Positions 15,001 through 30,000 of a stretch of 64,000 nt of DNA are shown in pieces. The notes below the pieces were generated by a model. The model was given only the letters and a program-made list of their open reading frames with translations. It did not search any database and had not been told where the DNA came from. The stretch is taken from positions 24,561,001 through 24,625,000 of the forward strand of contig NC_087257.1 in NCBI RefSeq assembly GCF_037042905.1, written 5' to 3'. How positions within the stretch are numbered: the first letter of the stretch is position 1; each line of letters begins with the position of its first letter. Position numbers and translations under genes: made by a program. This DNA comes from Lytechinus pictus (taxonomy: Eukaryota > Echinodermata > Echinoidea > Temnopleuroida > Toxopneustidae).

Positions 15001-18000
15001 CCACTGAGCCAACACGGTCCATGGAATGAACAGGATGGATAGAAAGGTCATTTGCTGATGGATCCACAACCATTTCCTCTACTAACCATTTGGTCTAATT
15101 GCCATTTAGCACATTCATCGCTTTGTCCACCAGCTATTTCCAGTCAGGCTACACCCATTTCATCTCCACTCAATCTAACGCTACTAATGGCGACCGCACA
15201 TCTTACAACTGGTCTGCGACCCGAATTCAGAATAAAATGTAGTAGAATTTGATGCTAATATTGAGACTTGCAATATCTTATTGTGCAATGTTCTAAATCA
15301 TCGTACGAATACCTATGTTCAAATTTGTGACTATGCTGTCATCCTTCTTAGAAAGCGAATTTAATATCTAGTCGTAGTGACGTCATAGCAGTCGTACGAT
15401 TGGCTACGATTTGAAACTAATTTTGCCTTTACTTCAAAATAAAAGCTTACAATCTTTCAAAATGGTTATATTAGTATTCTTTCGATTGATTTTAACCTCA
15501 AATAAAATGATATGTTCCATTCACATTTTCAGAAAATGAGCAAAATGCGATTTGTTCCAAAATCGGATCGCGAACAGTCGTAAGGTGTGCGGTGGCCTTT
15601 AATCTATAATACCTCAGTCACATTTCGCATAAAGCGGCCGTACGGCGAGTCACAAACAACCATTTCAATCATTTGTTTATTCAAACCACCTATATGTAGC
15701 TGGTACAAAAGATGTTAAAATGGTTGTTTGGACTCTCCGGTCAGCAGCTGTAGGGGAGATGTGACTGAGGTATAAGTTTAGATGAAATGATGATGTACCA
15801 AAGAAATAAGTAGACAATGTGAGAATTAGACCAACTGGACATAAGAGTTAATCAGAAAGTAGGAAAAGGACCCAATTTACAGTAGACCAAATGGGAATAT
15901 GCAAGACTTAAAACATTAAAAACAACTTACATCGTGAGCCTTGTTGAGGTAAATGTAAACACATCCTCCCTTTCCGCCATATATATTGCTTGGGTCGCGG
16001 TAAAAGTACTGAGGTGCTCCTATGATGAGGTCATCAAAGCTGAAAATTGAAAAGAAAGGATGGAATTGAAAGAAAATTGAGATCAAATTAGATCAATCAT
16101 ACAGTAGGAGTCCTGTAATAGGATCATGTGCCTTAGTAATATTCTTCAAACTAAACTCTTTTAATGAAATAATTGAAATTATGCAACTCATACAAAGATT
16201 CTTTTAATTTCAATGGTTGAAAGATTTTCAATATTTGATCCATTTTGTGCTGCATGGAAACATTATCTTCCATGGCACAGCGACCATGCATTTTTTATTT
16301 TTCCATTGCACGGTTGAGCTCTCTCCCTCAGTGTGTACCACTGAGCATGTGTGTGTACGTACATAATGTGTGTGTGTGTTTGTGCGCATCGAAGTAAGCG
16401 CATCAACAAAGCTGACTGTGCGCACTCAGATTCATGAATCAAAGCGCGTCATAAATGAATGAAATCAACCGCTTTTATACATGGGGAAAATAATCATGTT
16501 ATCAGAGTAAATGAGTTGCAGGACAAAGGCAAATATATTTTACTTCTATCTTCTTTTGTACATGCATGTTTATTTCTTCCATTTTGTCAAATAAAACGAT
16601 CTAGAAGAGTCGTGGTATAAACCAAATGATGCATGTCGTCATTCGTCCATTACGTGACCTATCCACTCTTGTTGAGGCTGTGTTCAACCCATTGCACTCA
16701 GCCTAACAGCTTCGTGCAATTGATTGAACCGAGCCTCAACTCGAGTGAGGATAGATCGCATAATGAACTCATGTGCATGCATCATTTCTATAATATAATC
16801 TGAATATTCGTTTTTGTTATTGTTCCACACAGAAATCAGAAACAGAAATCCTCCAAAAATTTGTTTTGCCCAATTAATCATTGGCCCGGCAACCATTGTG
16901 CGGCACCAGATCGACATAGTTCTATCCCTTATATTGTTAAACGCAAAAAGGGTAGCAGCAACTACCATCTTTCAATGTTTTTTGGTCTCATGCAGCCGGG
17001 GTTTGAACTCCCGACCTCCCGATTGCGAGACGGACCCTCGACCAACTGAGCCAACACACCGGTAATGCACTGATCATAATGTGCATCAAATTTAAAATGC
17101 TATTCTTTGTGTTTAATTGGAGGACCAGGTAAAATAATTTGAAGGGCATGTGATCTTGAGGACAATTGAAAATCGAGTTGTGTCACATACTGTCCTCACT
17201 TTGTTCATTGGATTAAATAAAGCATCGTTATTAAAGGGATGGTCTGGGCTGGAAGTATTTATAGCTAAATAAATAGAGTTGAATTCACTGAGCAAAAATT
17301 TCATCAAAATCGGATAACAAATAATAAAGTTATTGAATTTTAAAGTTTAGCAAAATATTTTGTGAAAACAGTCATCATTAATATTCATTAGGTGGGCTGA
17401 TGATGTCACATCCCCACTTGTTCTTTTGTATTTTATTATATGAAATTAGGTTTATTCAAATTTTTTCCTCCAAGAACTAGAAAAAAGGGATTGACAACTG
17501 ATTTAGTGCATTTATTGCTGCAATTTATTTCATTATAAGGGAGAAATATTATTCACACAAGTATGAAATAATGAAAAAATTATGATTTTATGTAATAACA
17601 TAAGAAAACCGAAAGTGGGGATGTGACATCATCAGCCCACTTAATAAATATTCATGACGACTGTTTTCACAAAATATTGCTAAATTTTAAACTTCAATAT
17701 CTTTATTATTTGTTGTCCGATTTTGATGAAATTTTCGGCATTTTGCTCAGTGAATTCTACTCTATGTATTAAGATATAAATATTTCCAGCCCGGAGCATC
17801 CCGTTAAGTGATCAGCAATGAAAATCAGCATTCTCTTTCAAGGGAAAGGTCATCACTTACCCATCCCCATTCAGATCGGCCGCAGCTACGTCATAACCAA
17901 ACGATGAAGACGGCTTCTCTGCATCGATACGGTATATGGGGCTGGGGCTTTGGCCCGATTCAGACTTCAGCGTGAGCACGGCGCCCATGGATTCTGACCT

Positions 18001-21000
18001 AGGTGCTCCAGCGATGTACGTCTGAGCGTTGCCACTCATGAGCTTTGCAGATGCGACCGAGAACCCTGGTAACGAAACACAACAGTGAAAATGAAGATGG
18101 TGTCGATGGGCCCTACATCATGAATCTCTGTAATTGATCACAGACTGACTTTTATAATTGACCACATACAACAATCAATGCAACAATCATAGGAACTAGC
18201 ACATGATCAATTGCTATGCTTTATGTTACAGTCCTCCAGATTTGACATTTCTTTCAAAGGGGTCAATTAAAAAAAGGAGCCCCTTATTTTCACAAAGGGG
18301 CTTATTTGATCATCTTTTCAATCTTCAAATTGGCAACTGCATTTGTTTTGTTGCACTGTTCTTTTCTCTACAAAGTTAATGCACCCGAAATGAATAGCAA
18401 ATGGTAGATATGATTCAAAATTAAAATTTGCCAATTTGCATAAAATAAAAGGGATTTTGTTGATTCCATCGCATTGCCAATTTAAAAGATTTAAGTGATT
18501 ATTTCCTTTTACTATTTCTATCTGTTTAATTTGGATCAATAAAAAAATCTGAATTTTATATGATCTGAGAGTAGATACTGAAGGAATATAAAGGGACATA
18601 ATATGCATTACTTTTTTCCATTTTTTTTATGTTCTTGGCAAGATCTTTCGATCAAAGGTCCTTGGGACAAACAATAGATGTGGTTACTTGGTCCCAAATG
18701 TGTTGATAGAAATGAAGTTTTTACCTAGGTAACTGTTGAATCCAACCCTGTTGTTTGCATAATCAAGCGGTGTGATGAGATTAATTGACCGGATGGAATC
18801 TGGCCTGTAAAAGAAAAATTATCAGAAAAAGATTAAAAAGTGAAAGCAGTAAAGATTTTTTTCTTTAATCTTCATAATTATATTTAGAATATAAATTCTA
18901 TTTTTTTTGTATGCACACCATAAAGCATTCTAACAAAAGATGTCGAAGTGTGAGGTATACAGTGTGGACACAAAGATCTAAGTCTTTCTGACAGATTTTA
19001 GTAAGACCAATCTTTAGGACTTGCAAGAAATCATTTGGAATCAATTTCAATTTCTGTTGCTAATTTGCAATTTATATATCAATTTTAACTGTGGCAAAAT
19101 TTATTTGGACTTCTAGTTTGAAAAAGACCAGCAACCAAGTGCAAATTTGCAATTAATGGCCAGATTTAGGATCGATTTTGGGACCAAAAATTGATTTGCG
19201 ATTGATTGCAAGTTTATTGCAACAACCCATTAGCATTATTGATAAAACCACTTCTAGGAAAGAATGATAGATCACGTTATTACAAGTATCACAATCATCA
19301 ACAGCTCTCGATGTGCTTTTCAAGAAGGAGAAATTCTGGATTCCTCGAATATTCTGCACTGAATGCACAGGTAAAATGATATTCAATTTTCAGACCGGCA
19401 CTTTCTTGATTTCACAGCACATGACAAACATGTACGGCAGACCTGCTAAAATGTGATATTACTAAAATCTTTAAAAATTATCCCTAAAAAAAAAATTTTA
19501 ATTTTCAAAATCCATAACTCTACTTTTCTTTGATGGATTTTTGTCAAACCTTAATAATTATGTTTTTCTCTTAGCGCTGTCTTTATCAAAACTGACATTA
19601 TGAAAGGGTGAACTTCCACTTTAAAGAGATCCCTCTGGAAGTCTGTGTTCCCAGGGCCCTGTCTTACAAAGAGTTACGATTGATCGAGTCAATTGTAACT
19701 CTATGGAAATCCATCAGTGTCATAATTTTTTTCTCCAGCAAATTTGCAAAATGTCCATTGTAAACAAAGGAGACCACACCAAATTGTCAAGAAATCAATT
19801 AATTTATGGATATACATTCATATCTAGAATTTTTTTTGAAAAAAACATGCATTTTATATGTTGACATTGCTGGCTTTCCATAGTTGCGTTTGATCAGATC
19901 AATTGAAACTCTTTGTAAGATGGGCCCCAGTTTTATTGTATACTTACACATTAGCAAGAGCAATACCACCAAGCCAATTGTCTGATCCAGGAACACCCAT
20001 GATATACTCCGAAGCACTGTTAGCGTCAGTGCTAAAATGCTGCATAAAAAACAAGGAATATATATATATGAAAAATCAAAATTATATTTAATGAATTAAA
20101 TCTAATATCAAACCAGGGTGGTGTTTTTTGTCAGAACTTTACTAAACAATATTTACAGAATAAAAGGGCATGTGAGACACACTCACCAGATTGATTATCT
20201 GAAACACACACTGCTGACTGTGTTATTGAATGCAGATTCATAAGGAGTCTGATTCACAGGCCTGGGGGTTGTTTCACAAAAATGCTTATATTAAAGCTAC
20301 GCATAACTGGTGTCCTGTTCTTTGAAACTAAATCAGACTCTTAATCATTCTCAAGGTGCGTTTCATACCAGCCCTTCTATCATCCCAAGGCCTTGGCCGA
20401 GGGGTGAAAGAAGGGCTGGTATGAAAAAGCTCTGAGGGAGTGATGATTTTCACTGTCATCCGAATACAGAGCAGTCCATATTTGTTTTACAATAATAATA
20501 ATATGTCCATTTATATAGCGCGGTTACTATGTGCATATACTCAACTGCGCTTTGATACTTGGTATCATATTATAACCCCGGCTGTAGCTGAGCCGCCATA
20601 TTGATAGGCGCTGAAGCGTTCAAGGAATTAATCCTACCGGGTACCCATTCACCTCACCTGGGTCGAGTGCAGCACAATGTGGATAAATTTCTTGCCGAAG
20701 GAAATTACGCCATGGCTGGGATTCGAACCAACGACCCTCTGTTTCAAAGTCCGGAGACTAATCCACTGGGCCACAACGCTCCACAATTATATTATACATG
20801 TATACCTCATCGATAATAAAATAAGTCTAGATCCAAGGGCTTCAATTTTAGGACCACTACTGAACTGCAAATCTATTTCAATTTGCTAAATCACTTTGTA
20901 AATTAAACGAGCTGCACTGCTGCTGAACAACCGATACATCCAGTTGGCAAGCCAACGCGCCGTTGGTTGGGCGTACATGACCGAGCAGCAGCAGCGCAGC

Positions 21001-24000
21001 CAGTTAGCTCGAGCCAGATTGATGCATGCGTATACACACAACTTTTGGTCCCGCCCCCTCAGGGGTTGCAAGTACTATCAGAGGGTTTGATAGAAGAAAT
21101 ATACAGTAAGTCAAACCCCTGAAACGATGATAGACGGAATAGCACATGATGCAGTTTTGACCAATCAGAGATAACAATCTTTATAGTATGAGGGATACAA
21201 AAGACATCACCACATTGCTATGAGGATGCAAGCTACTACATGTACGTATCAATCAGCAAGATTGCTCGTTATAAATCATTTAATAAAGCATGATTCAAGT
21301 CACACTTGCATCTTTGTTAAACATCCCAAAGATCTAAATGCTTGCCGTTGAAAATAATTTCAACTAAAGAATTTTGGTCAAAATTTGGGTAGGGTTACTC
21401 TGTATACGAAATTCAGTTTTCCACTCTCAGTCAGTCCGCAGCCCGTCCGAAAGTGCTCTATTTTATTCAGCGGTATGCATAGCCGTCCGTGGTTATGCAT
21501 ACGTAATGAGCTGTGAAGACGAACTTTCCGATCGGTGTTTTTTGCTCTTAGAATCGTTTATTCCTCACATAATTGGTCTTATTTTATAGATAAAACTTTG
21601 AAATTTCTGATCAGCTAAATAAAATGCACATTTAATGTATTTTGAAGACCGATATTTAGCTTAGAAAAAATGATTTTTTTCAAGAAATATATATGAATAA
21701 ACAGAGCGCATTTTTGCATCGAAATCACACTTGCGTCAAATTGATATTATAATCAATATAAAGCGTAGACATTCTTCTTTACGACTGAAAAAGAATTATG
21801 AAATTTCATGATGTAGCAAAGTCAGGAACCACAAAAAACCACGGCAATGTCCATCGCGAAATGATTGGAATTGTAGTAGAATTGCCGACGCGTTCTGATT
21901 GGTCAACAGCGGCGCACAGACTTACAACATTATATATAACTTTAAAAACCCGGAAGTAGCACGGAAGAGATCGATGGCGAATTGCGTGAGCGCTATGTTT
22001 TGACGTGTGCAAGGACCCTGGTTCGAACCCGCCAGACTGTTTTTTTTTTGTTTTTTTTTGGGGGGGGGGGTTGATGGGGATATGTTTATGCTTTTTCTTT
22101 AAATCATATTCCTTCATCGTTCCTACCCAGCTTTATTCTCTTTTTACACTCATGTGAAGTTCTATTTAGGCCTGTATTTATTAAATCATGGAGCTATTAA
22201 TAGCTCTGTGATTAATTCTTACTTCTTCTTAATCACTGCTTTTGATTTTCAAGTTCTTGATTACACTTATTTGGGCAGGGGTGGGAAGGGAAGTGAGTTA
22301 AAGGTCAAGTGCACATCAACAAAAAAGTATTTGAATAAATACAGAAATTTCCCTGTTTTAACACAAAACAGTTATATACACAAAACAATGGTATGCAAAT
22401 AGAGTTGATTATGTCACTCACATCAAATTACTTTTTAAATTTTTGTTGCATTTTTATCATATAAATTTTAGCAAATTTGATGTAAAAAATCTTTCTCGAA
22501 TCACAATAGGTTACATTTATGGAAACTACGAATGTTAATGGAGGAATTAAAATCCCTCTCAAAATTTGTTAATGAAAATTAAAATAAAATATACATGTCA
22601 TGTACATGTATCAAACAAAAAATACACAAGAAATTAGAGTGCGTGTGACATAATCGGTTCTGTAATTTGCACATTGACCAAGATGAGCATATACTAGTAA
22701 CTGTTTTATAAAATTAGGCAAATTTCTCAATGTCAAAATAGTAATTTTTTTTATTTTGAATCATAGTTTTTATGAAATTCTCTGCAATACTTTTTTTCTT
22801 TAAATTAAAATTAATTTTTTGGTGGGGTGGACTTCTCCTTTACTCTTTGCTTCGAATAGGGAATGCACATTAATATTTATCCACGAACAAAATTGTCTAA
22901 ACATATGCAAATCAGTAATTGGACACATGCTCACTTTCCTTTCATCCAGGTCACTCCCTCACATCCACCAGGTTTACAGTCTTATAACAAAAATTATGAA
23001 TTAATTATAATACCATCACACCATAGCTCCATGATCACACAACATTCATACAGTGCTTCACAACAAATATTTCACTTCTGTTCATATATGCAATAATTAC
23101 TGTGGAAAACAAAAACAAGGCGTAACCACATTCAAATACCGTTTAAAGGGACAAATATATTATACCTTTCGAGAAAAAAAAATTGTGAACATACATGGCA
23201 CTTAACCTTCAGCACATTAGATAACATATAACAGAGTTGCTTGAGAACAAAATATAATTATGGGGCATTGCAAGAAACTTATGTTCAATGCAAATCAACT
23301 ACATGTTTGTGTTTAATCAAAGGACTTACCCTTAATTTTGGAATGTGTGATTGAGTAGAAAGTTTCTTGCAATGCATTAAAAATGTTCTTTGGTTTTGAA
23401 TTGTGAATTTTTATTTTTGTCAAGCTGTATTCCTGTCCAAGTCAGTATTCTTAGTCCTCCCCAAAACTGTGCTCTAATTTTGTTGTTTCCAATATCGATA
23501 AAGATCAATTTTCTGTTGTATCATTATCAGTCCAAAATTTGCAAACGAAAAAAGGGCTTTGTCCAAATCATGGTCTGACCATTATATTAGTACATGATGG
23601 AATATCCCAGAATGAAGTAGCAAGCAGAGACCAAAGTCAGCAAGCATGCAGATCTGTGTGTAGAAGAGACAAAAAAGAGAGAAATAGTCTAAATTATTCA
23701 AAGTATGAATTATGTTACATGTAAGTCAATTAAGAGACTAACTAAGTACTGTCTGTGACAGCCACAATTTTTTTATTTGAACAAAATGGTTTATAAATAC
23801 TACTGAGTACGGTAGTACCAGACTTTTTACTTTGCCTTTAAACTGTTTATAGTCTCTAGAGTAGACTGTCTGAGCTAATCATCATTTAATTCTTAACCGC
23901 AGCCTGGGGCAAAAATCTTCATGGGGCTCAACTTCGACTAATTAAGAAAAAAGGTTAACAATTTTCAACATAAATCAAGAAATATCTCAATCTATAAAAA

Positions 24001-27000
24001 CTTGATGGAAATCGGAAACCTGATAATCATTTGAATAAAACTTTAGAAGGGATCTACTTATTACGCTTCGTTTATATATTATTAGCCTAAGTCTTAATTA
24101 AAATAAAAACAAGTCCACCGTCCACAGTCACAAATATAATGCGAGCCATCTGCCATCATTACAGAAGTTTCAACGTATGGGACCAAAGGCGTAATTCTAC
24201 CAACCCGCGACGAACGTAATTTTGGCATTATTTCGCGCCATCGTGGAGTGAACGAGAAGGTTACTTCCGGGTAAAACGTAAATTTCTTGATTTTTAGGGT
24301 ATCATTTTCTCTAAAATAAAAATATAAGGTGAGTTTGCGTCAAGTTGGTTCTGACATATTTTGAACAGTGACTTTTTTTCTTTAAAAAAAAAACCCATCG
24401 TAACAATTTGGTTATGTAGCAAAGTCAGGAACCAAAAGTGAAATTCCGACTACAAAATCGAAGTTAAAATATTACTAAAATAAGCATCAATTAAAGAGGT
24501 AAAAATGGTAGGCTGAAAATGTCGAAATATGGAAAATTATATACCAAAATGTAGATGAAGGTCTTGAGAATAACTTACCACTATTCGTTTCGACGTAAAC
24601 TGAAGTTAGCGACCAGTACAGAGCTATAACTTCAGCCCCTCCAATTCAGTGGGAAAATCAAGCCAAATTGATCGCACGTTTTCCTTCGGAGATCGCTAGA
24701 GGGCTGCTGAATAAATCTCCGTGAATATGCTCATTATCGAGCGAGCTGCGGTCTGACTGCTCTGCTTTTTCCCCTACCCAGCTCCTGTCCCACACCTACT
24801 TGTAAATGTACCTATCCCTTCCCTACCCTTTACTCACCCTTGTGACATCAAGATCGGTGCCAGCCTGGCAGTACTTGTAGAGGATGCCGTCGTAGTTGTT
24901 GGGGCGTGTCTGACTGATGCAGGGTTGGTATCCATTCTTGACAAATATGTCCTTTTCCAGGTTTGCTTTCATGAAGTAGCACTTTCCAAGGCCTCGGTAC
25001 TCATCTACACTAGGGGGTCGGTATATATGCCTGTGGGCACATGCCTGGAATGGGAAGAGAGTTTGGTTATCATACAATAGTGATGATGATGATGGTAGTG
25101 ATAGTGATGGTAATAATGATGATAATGACAATAGAGAGGATGATGATAAAGGTGATATTGATGAAAGGGAGGAGGAGGATAATAGTGATGATATGATTAT
25201 TAATAACAGCCAACTTGGAGAGGAAAGTGGCACTTTGTGCAGAATTTTGATGACAAAAGTCACTGCATGGGAAGATTTCAACTTATGCTGAATATGCCAA
25301 GAAAATAAAGGCAATGGACTCTTATTACATGTATTTATGTTCTGGCTGGAGATAATTGACAAGTGCGTTTATACTGAAGAAATACTTGTATGCATTCTTT
25401 TTGTTTCTGAGGTAATGATGTCTTTAGGAGGGTGATTTGAAAGTGACTCTGCAAATTTTCTACGCATTGTCAATCTTCTCTCCCCAAGAGTTAAAAAATT
25501 ACATACTTGACATGCATTCGCTTGCAAGTGATACATCAAGAAATCATTACTTTCAAAAATCATAATTCTGTTAACTCTTTGGAGGTATTTCGCCAAACAC
25601 AAAAACATTTTCCTCTCCCGTTCCTGCTCATATTTCCACCAGCTTGACCTACCCCTTTAATAGGTTTAATACTTACTGCCACTGGTCGACCGGGACCTTG
25701 ACTGACTACAGATACACCTAGCCATTGGTTGTCTTTTATGTCCACATTAGTATTACCTGAAAAATTGAACAAATATAAACAAAATCAGCATTTATAGTCA
25801 TTAAATTTTACCCCCCCCAAAAAAAAAACAACCCCACAACCCTGAATGACACTGCATTCTTAATGCATACCATTATAAAGATCCACTGCAGATATTCTTG
25901 AGTCCAGATTAATTTGGGGCAAGATCGAACTTTGCACTAAAATCATTCAAAGCCAAAAATATCAAAGCTATGATTACACTGTAGTGACTGTATGTTTCAT
26001 GTTTCTTTTTTTTTTTTGGGGGGGGGGGAAGGTTCTTATTCCAGGATTTTAAAGTGAAAAAACTAATCAGGCAGTTACATGTATGATTTGATTATCAAAT
26101 GATAACACCCGTGCACATTTTAGATTGAACCAGATTTTAGAATAAGAGCCATTATAACTGAAATGTCAATTCATTTCTTACCCTAATAAATCACAAGTGG
26201 CTATACTATTATACCGTCTTTCTCAGTAGTGCAAATATTGAGGCATCAAACAAAATTGCATTTCAGACTCCATCATGCGGTTGCCATCATATAATATCAT
26301 TACACTAATGCTCTCCAATCAGTTTACTCTCTCTCTCTTTCAATCTACGCCTCAATGAAATGCAAACAGTATATGCAATATCAAAACACAGTATGAAGGA
26401 TTGCATATAATAGCTACATGTACAGGCTGGGTTCACATTCATGAGCAGAATTCCTTGTTTTGTTCAGATGCTTTTATAGAGTATAGACTTCATAGTTTTG
26501 CCTAAAGTACATACAGACATGTATGTACTGCAATGGATGAAAGAGAAAGAATTCATTTGTGGTTGAAACACAAAAGCATGTGTTTCTATACAAACTGTGT
26601 AATTTGATTTAATCAGAGAGGCTCTCTATGAGTACTGAATGAAAAGTGCACTGGAGTGATATTGTTTTCTCTCATAAGGTTTACTTTGATATGAAATGAA
26701 AACCATCTTTAATAAACAAGCCCCGAAGTTTAAAAAAAGCAATTCTTGAAGTTCTAGAACAACTCCCATAATCTTGCAAGTAGCTAGAGGTAAGAAGGGG
26801 AGGAGGGGGAGGGGGAGAGGAGGGGGAGAGGAGGGGAGGAACTGGGGGAAGAGAAGGAGTAGGGACTGGAGTAGAGGGAGGAGGGAAAGGGTAGGGGGAG
26901 TAGGAGGGAAAGGAGGCAGGACAGGAGCAGGGAGGATGCAGGAGGGGGAGGGAGAGTGGGAAGAGAGGAGGAAAGGAGGTGGGGAGGAAGGTGGAAGAGG

Positions 27001-30000
27001 TGGCAGAGAAGGAGGGAGGAGGAGAAAGGGGGAGGATTGAGAAGGATTGTGGGTGCGAGTTGACAGGAAGGAGAGGGTTATCAGGTGGGAATTGTATCAG
27101 GAGATATTTTATATGTTGATATAAAAATGCAAATTTTAGAATGTTTACCACCAACCTTCTGTATCAAGCTCTAATATCTCACAATCAGAATAACTAGAAG
27201 TGAATGGACATTTGAACACGCCCCCTGGTTTGGTAGCGCTGATATTGGTTTGGTAGACGGGAGCGCCAACTATTAATCTGATGGATAAGACAAGAGAGAA
27301 GAAAGAATAGAGGAGTAAATATATGCATTCATGGAAACAGAATAATACATGAAACTCAAAGTGAACATACACCACGTATGAACACATCACCTGGTTCGGT
27401 GGCACTAACAAGGGTTTAGTACTGTAGTCAGGAGTGCCAAAGACAAGAGGGAATGTAGAACAGAGCATGAATAAGTACACACAAAAGCGAAATAACTGGA
27501 AGTGAAAGGACCTTTGAATACAACATCTGGTATGGTGGCGCTGATATTGGTTTTGTACAGTACATGTAGACAGGAGCGCCAACTACATGTATAAATCTGA
27601 TGGATAAGACAAAACAAGGAAAATTAAAGTGATCATACATTGAACAGAAAACAGAAAAAAAAAACATTTAAAATGCATAGTGTTGAACTAAATAAATTGA
27701 AATTGAAGGAAAAAAGTTCATGAGTGTACTGTTCATTCTTTTCATTTTATAGACGTGCCTGTGGTATTATTACATTTTTACATTACATACTTCATAGTTC
27801 ATTGCGTGCAAAGTCTGTTTTTGTTTTCATCAGGTATACTGTGTACATTGAGATGGATGAATATCCTGTTCAAGGAAACATTACACTCCAACACCAACAC
27901 ATCGTACATGTACATGTAGGTGTATCATACAGAATAACAGGCACTGAGCAACAACATAAACATGTTATTTTGCAAGATTAATTTTTCATGCTAAGGACAA
28001 AGGACCTGTAATTTCCTTTTATTTGTACACTGCCACACCACTAAACAATTCTTTCCCCCAAAGAACCTGAATTTGCAATCAAGTCATAGGGTGTAAACAA
28101 ACCTGCGATTGCAAGTCAAGTTTATAGAACCAATCAAAAGTTTTGCAATCTATTGCAAATTATTTATTGCAAATTAATGGTTGGATGCTGAACTGCTTCT
28201 TGCATCGAATGCTTTTTGCTATATAATTCAAATTGATTTTTCAATCTCACTTTATTGTGCAATTGATTTTTCAATCTCACTTAAATGTGCAATTTGTTTT
28301 AAAATGAGTCTCTTGCAACATGACTCAACAAAGGGCAACTTTCACTTGCATTTTCATCATTGAGTAATCAAAGTCACTGTGAAATTCTGACTGCTATCTG
28401 AGTAATCAATTCAATATCTTCATTTGTTTGTCACATACACTACATGCACATGTACATAAAGACACATCCTTTTATTATATAAAAGAGAAAGTGCAGGGAA
28501 GATGAATATATACAGCTTTTATTTAGGATTACTAATACAAGATGGACACCATGCTTTAATATAAGTTTTTTTAAGGCAGAAAAACCAGTTGTTTCCCCAA
28601 TCAGGTATAAAGCAACAATGTGCATACAGTGAAAATGGTATCAAAACTGCCAAAATCTGGAAAAAAGGGATGTATTTTTTTCAAGCGCATTGTGTGTATG
28701 GTGTGAAAAAATGTATATATTTTATGCCCTATCATTGAAAAAGCATATTTTATAAACTGGTGGAGAAATTATGTGACAAAAACCTTGTTTGAGGTACATG
28801 TAATGAGATCAAAATAAAATTACATACTTGTTTAGAGTCCTTTTTGAAAAGGCACATCGTGTCCACCTTGTAATGACAGTGCTCCCTCCCACCCCACCCC
28901 CCTCCCATTTATTGTTATTGTATTTTAGATGCCTGCATATACATGTATATACAAACTACAGTACATGTCCATGTACTAGTTGCAGACAGAATAAATAGGT
29001 CTGGGTGCTGTGTACTGACAAGCTTTCTTGATAACAATTTTCTTCATTGTTCAAAGTCCCAAGCAAAACTACATCTGAATCGATAACCTTCAATACTTTC
29101 AATCTCAGTAAACCATTGCAAAATCTAATTGCTCTGTGAGTAATCAATTCATTATAGTCTCATCCCTTCTTGCATAGGCACATCCTTTAAGCTCATTAGC
29201 ATAGATGCCCTCTCCATGCATCATATCGCTATGGGGAGGGGAGACAAGGGATGCATGGCATTCTCTGTGCCTGAGTGTTTTCACAAGGAAAGCAACGGGA
29301 TGCGAGATGACTCATATCTATGTGAAGTACATGTATAACAGTTACCCCACATTCAGACTATTTATAACAAGTTTTCGGATTGATAGTACCTTTGCAATAC
29401 TCATACATGTACATGTACATGTACAGGAACGTGTTGGCCTAGATACAAAGACCTACATGTACAGTACAATATAATTGTCTACTACTACTGTAATATCAAC
29501 TGGATCAAAAATATGTGACAGTCTGTATTGTACATACATGTACATGTACAGTAGTTACTGTAGTATATACATTGTACATGTAACTTCTGAAGCTTTTCAT
29601 GGCAAAAAAGAAGAGTGTATTGGGTTTCATGGTACACCATCATCATTTACATTATGTAAAAAAAAAATGGAATATAGTAAAGGTACATGTACATGACATA
29701 AAAATACATTTTAAGGAAACCAAGGGCCCCTGTTTCAGAGAACTTGTTATACTTTGTATACATGTTACAAAATTTCCAATGACAGTTTAAAGCTAATGAA
29801 ATCATTCAATTTGATTGGCCGACAGTAATTTTTTTTAGAAATTGTGCATTTATCATATAACAAGTCTTTACGAAACCAGGCCCTGGTCTGAAAGGGACCA
29901 TCAGAAGACAGAGAGCCAAGAAGGTTGAAGGAGCTATGTGTCAATGATACACATTCATTTGCTGTAAACATACCAATGATCATTGGTCATGCATACTATT

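Larger units (their letters stand above)
20040..24837. other. Integrin intron 4 (4.8 kb)
   Basis: Contains a SINE, a hairpin, a tRNA-like remnant and a TTAA-type foldback. The word TGTAGCAAAGTCAGGAACC occurs at 21812 and 24415 in the same orientation. Bases 22850-24100 show nothing recognisable. Confidence 0.65.

Noticed and set aside
16684-16968. 94-codon minus-strand frame as a possible transposase fragment
   Set aside because: No motif I recognise; could be chance. A BLASTP search would decide.
14951-17066. Functional tRNA genes on the minus strand
   Set aside because: A and B boxes are present but stems pair poorly and there is no clear terminator; more likely SINE heads or pseudogenes.
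18725-20039. X1/X2-type mutually exclusive exons as in vertebrate alpha6/alpha7
   Set aside because: No second exon with matching phase and sequence found in the introns flanking exon 6.
20601-20889. Frames with NDPLFQSPETNPLGHNAP, also seen near 43700-43945
   Set aside because: This peptide is the translation of the tRNA-derived SINE in both places, not a gene family.
26681-27154. 157-codon Pro/Ser-rich minus-strand frame and Gly/Arg/Glu-rich plus-strand frame
   Set aside because: Low-complexity purine tract within an intron; composition explains both frames.
27405-27667. Functional alternative exon 2 of the integrin gene
   Set aside because: The better copy has a frame-breaking 11-bp insertion and no donor; the other lacks an acceptor. 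Treated as relics.
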